A DNA stretch of 5,637 nt, from the NCBI GenBank assembly GCA_902478425.1, contig CABSKV010000087.1, positions 1 through 5,637 of the forward strand, written 5' to 3'. The notes beneath the pieces were generated by a model. It was not told where the DNA came from, ran no database searches, and was given only the letters and a program-made list of their open reading frames with translations. This document shows positions 1 through 4,053 of this stretch, in pieces; position 1 is the stretch's first letter, and every line of letters starts with the position of its first letter. A program made the translations under genes and the position numbers. Origin of the DNA: an uncultured Coriobacteriia bacterium (lineage in GTDB: Bacteria > Actinomycetota > Coriobacteriia > Coriobacteriales > QAMH01).

Positions 1-1026
1 CACGACGACAGCGGCGATGACCGTTGCCTGCCAGCTGAAGACGAGCGGGAAGCCCACGTCGATGAACCATTGGCCGACGGCCGTCGAGCGACCGAATGCG
101 AGCAGGAGCAGGAAGCCGCACACGGTGGGCGGAAGCACCATCGGGATGGTGAAGATCGCGTCGAAGATGGACTGGGCGCGCGGCGAGATGCGCATCGTGA
201 AGTACGCCGCTCCCAGGCCCAGGACGAAGATGAAGATGATGGCGACGAGCGTGGTGCGCAGCGTGACCCATAGCGGGCTGTAGTCCATCGTCGCGAGGAA
301 GTTGCCGATCCAGGCAAGGCCGGTCGCGGCTTGGACGATGTTGACGTCGGAGGGGGGCACGGCGCGGGCGAAGTCGGCGAATTCGAGCTTGACCTGCTTG
401 CTGTTCGCCTTGTTCGTGACATCGCTGCCATCGGTGCCGATGATGTATGCGTAGTAGCGCCCCTCGCTGAGCTCCTGGTCGAAGTTGAAGACGACGCCGT
501 CCACCTCGAAGGACTGCTCTTGCGTGAAGTACCACTTGTCGACGCTTGCAAGGCGCGATGATCCCTTGGCGTTGGCGTCGTCGAGCGCGATGAAGTAGCG
601 CTTGAGGTAGTCCTGCGCGTTGTGGCTATCGTAGAGGAAGCCGAATTCCTCCTGCACTGACTTGGGGATGTAGGCAACGGCATATTCGCCGGTGGAGATG
701 ACCGCCAGGTTGTCGGGCTCGGTGCCGATGTAGTAGTTGTAGCCCCAGTACCTGTCGCCCACGGCCTTGTTCGAACCGGCCTGCGCACGGTAGAAGTCTC
801 TGATACCGAAGCTGCATCCGTTGATGAGGGCGGAGTCTCCCTCGGATGACACGGTCACGCCGTTGGTGGTCTGCTGCTTGCCCGCGCTGCTCGCGTTGGC
901 GGCGGGCTCATCGACGCCGCCAAGGCTCTCGTCGGCAAAGGCGAAGGTGGGTACGCACATGGACGCGGCGAGCGTGATGGCAAGCGCCATGCCCCAGATC
1001 CGATGTATGCAACTCGAAACGCCCAT
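1..1026 (-). CDS. modB: Molybdate ABC transporter permease with an N-terminal secreted domain (partial, 3' end outside window)
   Basis: The frame is open for 342 codons from an ATG at 1026 to the left edge. Residues 1-31 look like a signal peptide: a short basic start, the hydrophobic stretch MALAITLAASMCVPTFAFA, and a likely cut after AFA-31. Residues 32 to about 245 are soluble and aromatic-rich (RYWGYNYYIGTEPD at 92-105, DKWYF at 163-167) and I do not recognise them. From about 250 the sequence is ModB-like: SPLWVTLRTTL, a membrane helix, then IFTIPMVLPPTVCGFLLLLAFGR (291-313), matching the family's LPLVLPPTVxGxxLLxxxGR signature, and a third helix at the edge. ModB forms the membrane channel for molybdate with ModA and ModC. 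ModB normally starts directly at this first helix, so the N-terminal domain is extra. ATG 1026 is preferred because an in-frame TGA lies upstream with no other start between, and the next ATG (codon 13) would remove the basic n-region. The ribosome site is weak (GGGG 16 nt upstream). The permease call is firm; tungstate as substrate is possible. Confidence 0.88.
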   Translation of the reverse strand, partial: MGVSSCIHRIWGMALAITLAASMCVPTFAFADESLGGVDEPAANASSAGKQQTTNGVTVSSEGDSALINGCSFGIRDFYRAQAGSNKAVGDRYWGYNYYIGTEPDNLAVISTGEYAVAYIPKSVQEEFGFLYDSHNAQDYLKRYFIALDDANAKGSSRLASVDKWYFTQEQSFEVDGVVFNFDQELSEGRYYAYIIGTDGSDVTNKANSKQVKLEFADFARAVPPSDVNIVQAATGLAWIGNFLATMDYSPLWVTLRTTLVAIIFIFVLGLGAAYFTMRISPRAQSIFDAIFTIPMVLPPTVCGFLLLLAFGRSTAVGQWFIDVGFPLVFSWQATVIAAVVV

Positions 1027-1072
1027 ACGTGCGCTTTTCTTACCCCATCTATTGTTTGAGAGAGTCCCTGTG

Positions 1073-1102
1073 TCTTCTCACGTGCGCTGGCACGTGAGAA
1101 GA
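1073..1102 (-). other. Perfect 13-bp stem-loop in the modB leader
   Basis: The arms TCTTCTCACGTGC (1073-1085) and GCACGTGAGAAGA (1090-1102) are exactly complementary around a 4-nt loop, GCTG. No T-run follows on either strand, so it is not a standard intrinsic terminator. If the putative -10 at 1110-1115 is used, transcription toward modB would start near 1103. The hairpin would then be the very 5' end of the modB message, about 46 nt before the ATG. A 5'-terminal stem that stabilises the mRNA, a protein-binding operator or an mRNA processing site are all possible. The structure is seen directly; its role is inferred. Confidence 0.6.
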
Positions 1103-1109
1103 TGCCTAG

Positions 1110-1118
1110 ATTCTATCG
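1110..1118 (-). promoter_or_regulatory. Putative -10 region of a separate modB promoter
   Basis: Read on the minus strand this is CGATAGAAT, containing the -10-like hexamer TAGAAT at 1115-1110. The same nonamer occurs on the plus strand just before the traX-like gene (3265-3273). No convincing -35 hexamer lies 16-18 bp upstream (TCCAAA at 17 bp). The surrounding 1110-1140 stretch is locally AT-rich in an otherwise GC-rich window. This supports, weakly, independent expression of modB in addition to read-through from modA. Confidence 0.3.
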
Positions 1119-1152
1119 CTTGAAATATATTCTTTGGATAGATGATACGCCA

Positions 1153-1186
1153 GTGGCGCAGAAAGCCGGTTGGCTGACTGCGCCAC
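1153..1186 (-). terminator. Stem-loop 18 nt after the modA stop, terminator-like but without a U-tract
   Basis: The outer arms GTGGCGCAG (1153-1161) and CTGCGCCAC (1178-1186) pair perfectly over 9 bp. An inner AGCC/GGCT stem (1164-1167 with 1172-1175) closes a GGTT loop, separated from the outer stem by a 2x2 internal loop. It lies 18 nt beyond the modA stop codon, where a terminator or a 3'-end stabilising hairpin would sit. No run of T follows on the minus strand (TGGCGTATCATC), so strong intrinsic termination is doubtful. Partial termination or processing that sets the ModA:ModB ratio is an inference. Confidence 0.45.
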
Positions 1187-1204
1187 GTGACGAGAGAGGA
1201 GGGC

Positions 1205-2071
1205 CTAGCTCAGATCGAAGCCCCATTTCTGGAAGATCTTCTGGGCATCCGGGTCGGTGATGCACCATTGGATGAAGTCGTTTGCGGCCTTCGCGTTCTT
1301 GGAGTCCTTGCACACGGCACCGGGGTAGACGATGGCCTTGTGCGTATCGTCGGGGATGATGCCGACGATCTCGACGCCACCGAAGCGATATACGTCGGAG
1401 CTGTAGACGATGGCGAGGTCGACGTCGCCGTTTTCGGCCTGCTTGCAGACGTTGCCGACCGAGGACTGCAGGATCGGCGTGATACCGACGTAGCTGCCAT
1501 CCTTGCCGGAGATCTCCTTGCCCGTCTTGCCGGCCTCGGATGCGGGCGGCTCGTACGCGTCCACGGTGGAGAGTGCCTGTGCGGCGTAATTGCCCGCCGG
1601 CACGGAGTCATCGCCCACGCATATGCTGTACTGGCCCGTGGCGATGTCTGCCAGCGTGACGTCCTGGAGGTTCGAGCCGATCTTGGAGACGATGACGAGC
1701 TCGTTGGTGAACATATCGGTGCGCGTGGATTCGTCGACATAGCCCTTCTCGACGGCCGTGTCCATCGTGCCCTTGGATGCGGTGATCTCCACATCGGCAT
1801 AGGCACCGCCGGCGAGTGTCTCGTTCAGCTTGCCCGATGCCAGGTACTGCGTATCGGCGAAGGTCACGCCCGTCTGCTGGGTGTAGAGCTCTTGCGCCTC
1901 GTCCATCGCCTTGGAAAGCGAGTTCGCGGCAAAGACCTGGAGCTCGGCTTGCGAACTTGCGCTCGACGACGGTGCGTTCGAGCTGCCGCAGGCGGAAAGC
2001 CCCAGAGCGACGATGAGACCTGCGGCGACCACACCGCATGTCAGCACCTTGACGAGATTTCTCTTCCTCAT
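1205..2071 (-). CDS. modA: Molybdate-binding lipoprotein of an ABC importer
   Basis: The product has 288 residues. It binds molybdate (possibly tungstate) outside the cell and delivers it to ModB. A lipoprotein signal is clear: MRKRNLVK, a hydrophobic core, and lipobox LSAC with lipidated Cys28, followed by a Ser-rich linker (29-41). ModA family landmarks occur in order: VFAANSLSKAM (46-56), LASGKLNETL (77-86), ADVEITASKGTMD (92-104), FTNELVIVSK (121-130), VPAGNYA (157-163), DLAIVYSSDVY (218-228) and a C-terminal AKAANDFIQW...FQKWGF. Likely oxyanion ligands by analogy with Escherichia coli ModA are Ser51, Ser79, Ala159 and Tyr223. A loop at about 173-195 seems longer than usual. The start is an ATG with an ideal AAGGAGG (2077-2083) 5 nt upstream. 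It is the first gene of the mod cluster and precedes modB by 178 bp. Regulation probably acts at the AT-rich inverted repeat upstream (2123-2144). Confidence 0.95.
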   Translation of the reverse strand: MRKRNLVKVLTCGVVAAGLIVALGLSACGSSNAPSSSASSQAELQVFAANSLSKAMDEAQELYTQQTGVTFADTQYLASGKLNETLAGGAYADVEITASKGTMDTAVEKGYVDESTRTDMFTNELVIVSKIGSNLQDVTLADIATGQYSICVGDDSVPAGNYAAQALSTVDAYEPPASEAGKTGKEISGKDGSYVGITPILQSSVGNVCKQAENGDVDLAIVYSSDVYRFGGVEIVGIIPDDTHKAIVYPGAVCKDSKNAKAANDFIQWCITDPDAQKIFQKWGFDLS

Positions 2072-2122
2072 GAATTCCTCCTTGTCGCCCCTTGCGTGAA
2101 CAGCAGACTGTTCTGAGATATG

Positions 2123-2144
2123 ATTATATTTACATCAGAATATA
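2123..2144 (-). promoter_or_regulatory. Putative modA promoter -10 overlapping a ModE-like inverted repeat
   Basis: A perfect 6-bp inverted repeat TATATT (2125-2130) - N8 - AATATA (2139-2144) lies about 54 bp before the modA ATG. On the minus strand its proximal half overlaps a consensus -10, TATAAT (2128-2123). No good -35 is placed at 17 bp; TTGCAA (2149-2154) sits at a 20-bp spacing. ModE-family operators in proteobacteria are palindromes with TATAT-like half-sites near the modA start, so an oxyanion-responsive repressor site is plausible here. The repeat is seen; the regulator is inferred, and no modE gene is visible. The region 2105-2190 is strikingly AT-rich compared with the rest of the window. 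Confidence 0.4.
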
Positions 2145-2199
2145 GATTTTGCAATCATTATTTTTACTAACGAATAAACTTTTTCGGTGACGGAGAATG

Positions 2200-2285
2200 A
2201 GACAATTGCCGCCGGGGCACTTTTGTCTGGTTATGAGACAGCCGTCACGAAACCAGACAAAAGTGTCCCGGCGGCAATTGTCTGG
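2200..2285. repeat. Long palindromic intergenic element, copy 1 (two inverted 33-nt cores)
   Basis: Arms 2200-2232 and 2251-2283 are complementary over 33 bp with one imperfect pair (G2217/T2266), which would be a G-U wobble in plus-strand RNA. The loop is 18 nt (2233-2250). Each arm is essentially a full copy of a 33-nt core that begins CCAGACAAAAGTG and ends CAATTGTCTGG. One copy is direct (2253-2285) and one inverted (2230-2198, its last two bases diverged). The core itself has 8-bp terminal inverted repeats, CCAGACAA/TTGTCTGG. The same core appears at 3192-3224. The element lies between the trmB stop and the modA promoter, so it may end trmB transcription, but no T-run follows on the minus strand. 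There are no target-site duplications or coding content that I can see. It is best described as a REP- or MITE-like palindromic repeat. Confidence 0.75.
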
Positions 2286-2289
2286 TGGG

Positions 2290-2301
2290 CTGGCTAGCCA
2301 G
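2290..2301. other. 12-bp perfect palindrome beside the long element
   Basis: CTGGCTAGCCAG is self-complementary. It continues into CCAGAC (2298-2303), which can also pair with the GTCTGG that ends the neighbouring 33-nt core (2280-2285). It may be an eroded end of a further core copy, or an extension of the trmB 3' secondary structure. Confidence 0.4.
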
Positions 2302-2306
2302 ACGCG

Positions 2307-2334
2307 CTCCACGCCCTACGCTCCACGTTCCACG
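2307..2334 (-). repeat. Four-unit heptamer tandem repeat abutting the trmB stop codon
   Basis: Read on the minus strand directly after the trmB TAA there are four consecutive 7-mers: CGTGGAA, CGTGGAG, CGTAGGG, CGTGGAG. Two are identical and the others differ from them by one or two bases. The array begins at the first base after the stop codon and is followed by CGCGTCTGG, leading into the palindromic element. Unit length 7 would shift the reading frame if copy number changed inside a gene, but here it is untranslated. It may be a replication-slippage array. Confidence 0.6.
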
Positions 2335-3150
2335 TTATAAAACACGTGTCTGCTCCTTTGCGCGGCGGTTTCGCATGTTGAAGACGTAGCCCTCCATGCC
2401 ATAGGGTATATATTCGAGCGTATCGAGGTCGTCGGGCAGATACTCGAAGAGGGAGAGCTCCGCGGTCTGCTCGTTCGTGAAGGGACGGTCGGCCTTGACC
2501 GCGCGGCACGCGTGCACCTTGGCGCCAAGCGCGCACAGGCGCTCCTCGTATTCGGTCACGGGGCTGTCCTCGTCAAGCGCGTGCAAATCGGTCGTCTTCC
2601 AGACGACGTCATAGCCAGCCAGGTCGAACTGGACGAGCGAGAACTCGTAGAAGGGCGGGCTGTCGGTCTTCATCTCGATGCAGGCACCATCGGCGAGTAG
2701 CTCGCGGTAGGCGATGAGCTGGTCGACATGCGTGAGTCGCTCCGCGGCATGCTTCTTGCGCGGATGGGGTGTCGAGAAGTTGAGGTATATGCGCGCAAGT
2801 TCTCCCGGCCCGAAGTACGCGCCCACGTCCTCGCCATCGGCAAGCGCGAAGACGCAGTTGGAAAGCTCGAGCTCGCATGCCTTTTGGGCCGCCAGCGCGA
2901 TGCAGGTGCGATCGTAGTCGAGCCCCACGAAGAGCACGTCGGGATGACGCTGCGCCTGCGCGACGGCGAACTGGCCCTTGCCGCAACCCAGGTCGAGGTG
3001 AAGCTCGCGTGCCGTGGGGCAATGCGTCTCGATCCATGTGCCTGCGTACGTCGGCGCCTCCAGCTCGATGGCGCGTGCGTACCAGTCATAGCGCTCTTCG
3101 AGGTTCTTGAGCGGCCGCGCATGTGCCTTATGTCGTTTGCGAAGCTCCAA
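2335..3150 (-). CDS. trmB: tRNA (guanine46-N7)-methyltransferase
   Basis: The product has 271 residues, a cytoplasmic SAM-dependent enzyme that methylates N7 of G46 in the tRNA variable loop. The Rossmann SAM site is clear: LHLDLGCGKGQFAVAQAQ (50-67) with GXGXG-like GCGKG, then VLFVGLDYD (72-80) and an ADGEDV acidic loop (104-109). The TrmB signature follows at RIYLNFSTPHPRKKH (120-134), then AERLT (136-140), KTDSPPFYEFSL (161-172) and TEYEERL (199-205). The usual NFxDPWPK is altered here: Thr127 and His129 stand at the Asp and Trp positions. Residues from about 220 to 271 (acidic LPDDLDTLEYIPYG, then basic RNRRAKEQTR) extend beyond the usual end of the family. The start is TTG at 3150: an in-frame TAG lies upstream, no ATG or GTG intervenes, and GGGAGG sits 5 nt before it. 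It appears to be transcribed alone, with palindromic elements on both sides. Confidence 0.92.
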   Translation of the reverse strand: MELRKRHKAHARPLKNLEERYDWYARAIELEAPTYAGTWIETHCPTARELHLDLGCGKGQFAVAQAQRHPDVLFVGLDYDRTCIALAAQKACELELSNCVFALADGEDVGAYFGPGELARIYLNFSTPHPRKKHAAERLTHVDQLIAYRELLADGACIEMKTDSPPFYEFSLVQFDLAGYDVVWKTTDLHALDEDSPVTEYEERLCALGAKVHACRAVKADRPFTNEQTAELSLFEYLPDDLDTLEYIPYGMEGYVFNMRNRRAKEQTRVL

Positions 3151-3155
3151 ACTCG

Positions 3156-3161
3156 CCTCCC
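3156..3161 (-). promoter_or_regulatory. Ribosome binding site fixing the TTG start of trmB
   Basis: GGGAGG on the minus strand lies 5 nt before the TTG at 3150-3148. The nearby ATG at 3167 is in another frame, so this Shine-Dalgarno sequence decides for the non-ATG start. The site lies only 14 nt beyond the palindrome at 3176-3240. Confidence 0.7.
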
Positions 3162-3175
3162 GAACATGCTAATGG

Positions 3176-3240
3176 GCGGACCGAACGGGAACCAGACGAA
3201 AGTCGCCGGGGCGGAATTGTCTGGTTCCCGTTCGGTCCGC
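3176..3240. repeat. Long palindromic intergenic element, copy 2
   Basis: The arms 3176-3197 and 3219-3240 are exactly complementary over 22 bp (from GCGGACCGAACGGG through ACCAGAC), with 21 nt between them. Inside lies a single copy of the 33-nt core (3192-3224), identical to the copy at 2253-2285 at 26 of 33 positions, with CCAGAC and GTCTGG ends conserved. The outer 16 bp of each arm are unrelated to copy 1 yet perfectly paired, which suggests that structure rather than sequence is kept. It sits between divergent trmB and the traX-like gene, so it cannot be a simple 3' terminator. It would lie in the trmB leader just upstream of the ribosome site if the promoter is beyond 3240. Confidence 0.75.
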
Positions 3241-3245
3241 GAGTC

Positions 3246-3273
3246 TCGTTTACGATGCGTGAAACGATAGAAT
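3246..3273 (+). promoter_or_regulatory. Putative promoter/operator of the traX-like gene
   Basis: A -10-like TAGAAT (3268-3273), within CGATAGAAT, lies 10 nt before the ATG at 3284, so the transcript would have almost no leader. Immediately upstream is a 6-bp inverted repeat, TCGTTT (3246-3251) - N10 - AAACGA (3262-3267), a possible operator abutting the -10. No clear -35 is seen. The complementary strand reads TATTCT over the same bases and could serve as a -10 toward trmB, but this is weak. Confidence 0.35.
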
Positions 3274-3283
3274 ACCCTTCGAC

Positions 3284-4000
3284 ATGACGGGAAACCAGCT
3301 CAAAATACTCGCGCTCATCACGATGACGATTGACCACGTCGGCGTCGTGTTGTTGCCCCAATATGTCATCTTGCGCATTATCGGGCGTCTCACCTATCCC
3401 ATCTTCGCGTACATGATTGCCGAGGGCTGCTTCTACACGCGCAGCAAGAAGCGCTACCTCGGCGGCATCTTCGCGCTCGGCCTCGTCTGCCAGCTCGGCT
3501 TCTTCATCGCGATGGGAAGCCTCGAGCAAAGCATCCTGACGAGCTTCGTGCTCGCCATCGTCACGATTTACGCCCTGCAGCTTGCCGACAGCCGCAGGGA
3601 CCTCATCGGTGTGCTAGCACTCGTCGGCGCGCTCGCGCTCGACGGCTTCGTCGCGCTTGCGCTGCCCGTCATCCTCACGGGAACTGACTTCTCGATCGAC
3701 TACGGTTTCTGGGGAATCCTGCTCCCGGCATTTTGCTATGCACCGCGCATTTTCTTCAAAAAGGCGCTTGACAAACAACGTCTCAGGTTAATGCTCGCAT
3801 GCGCGACGCTCGGCATCGTCTTGGTATGCATCCAGATGAACGATTGGCTGGGTGGCATACAGTGGTTCTCGCTTTTCGCGATCGTGCCTTTGGCCTGCTA
3901 TAACGGCAAGCGTGGCACCTGGCCTCTCAAGTACCTCTTCTACATCTACTACCCCGCGCATCTCGTCGTCATTTGGGGCATTGCCCTACTGCTCAAATAA
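3284..4000 (+). CDS. TraX-family integral membrane protein
   Basis: The product has 238 residues and is very hydrophobic, with about seven or eight membrane segments. The TraX family (named for the F-plasmid protein that N-acetylates pilin) is recognised by LKILALITMTIDHVGVVLLP (6-25) with the conserved Asp-His pair at 17-18, RIIGRLTYPIFAYMIAEG (31-48) followed by FYTRSKKRYL, the YNGKRG turn (206-211), and KYLFYIYYPAHLVV (216-229) with His226. Chromosomal homologues in Gram-positive bacteria are common outside conjugation loci and most have no assigned substrate; acetylation of a surface or envelope molecule is the usual guess. No conjugation gene is nearby. The ATG at 3284 puts the conserved IDH motif at the usual distance from the N-terminus, but no Shine-Dalgarno sequence precedes it. 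The TAA stop is 53 bp before ppk1, so co-transcription is possible. Confidence 0.88.
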   Translation: MTGNQLKILALITMTIDHVGVVLLPQYVILRIIGRLTYPIFAYMIAEGCFYTRSKKRYLGGIFALGLVCQLGFFIAMGSLEQSILTSFVLAIVTIYALQLADSRRDLIGVLALVGALALDGFVALALPVILTGTDFSIDYGFWGILLPAFCYAPRIFFKKALDKQRLRLMLACATLGIVLVCIQMNDWLGGIQWFSLFAIVPLACYNGKRGTWPLKYLFYIYYPAHLVVIWGIALLLK

Positions 4001-4040
4001 TGCTCTGCAATGTAGTAATATCAAAAAGCTAGGCTGATGA

Positions 4041-4048
4041 GAGGGGAG
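4041..4048 (+). promoter_or_regulatory. Ribosome binding site of ppk1
   Basis: GAGGGGAG lies 5 nt before the ATG at 4054 and favours it over the in-frame ATG at 4066. This keeps the full acidic N-terminal tail in the protein. The 53-bp gap after the traX-like gene shows no terminator hairpin. Confidence 0.65.
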
Positions 4049-4053
4049 TTAGC

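Noticed and set aside
1..283. Small plus-strand frames at the left edge
   Set aside because: They are antisense to the ModB membrane region, which has a clear permease signature on the minus strand.
1027..1204. Possible Moco riboswitch in the modA-modB gap
   Set aside because: The two simple hairpins do not resemble the branched Moco RNA layout, and none of its conserved sequence blocks could be recognised by eye.
1187..2116. A 309-codon open frame on the plus strand opposite modA
   Set aside because: modA is unmistakable on the minus strand, with a lipobox and an ideal ribosome site. The antisense frame shows the same codon-bias artefact and has no recognisable protein features.
2200..2285. 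Intrinsic terminator of trmB as the sole explanation of the long palindrome
   Set aside because: The stem is far longer than usual, no T-run follows on the minus strand, and a related copy lies between divergent genes where no terminator is needed.
2591..2607. GTCGTCT-N3-AGACGAC inverted repeat
   Set aside because: It lies inside trmB coding sequence, is only 7 bp per arm, and is explained by codon choice; it lacks the rest of the palindromic core.
2200..3240. CRISPR array suggested by repeated CCAGAC/GTCTGG units
   Set aside because: There are only two loci, about 0.9 kb apart with a gene between them. The units are palindromic cores, not direct repeats with regular spacers, and no cas genes are present.
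2728..3270. Plus-strand frames opposite trmB, one running into the palindrome at 3176-3240
   Set aside because: They overlap a clear trmB and translate the repeat element; there is no ribosome site or family motif.
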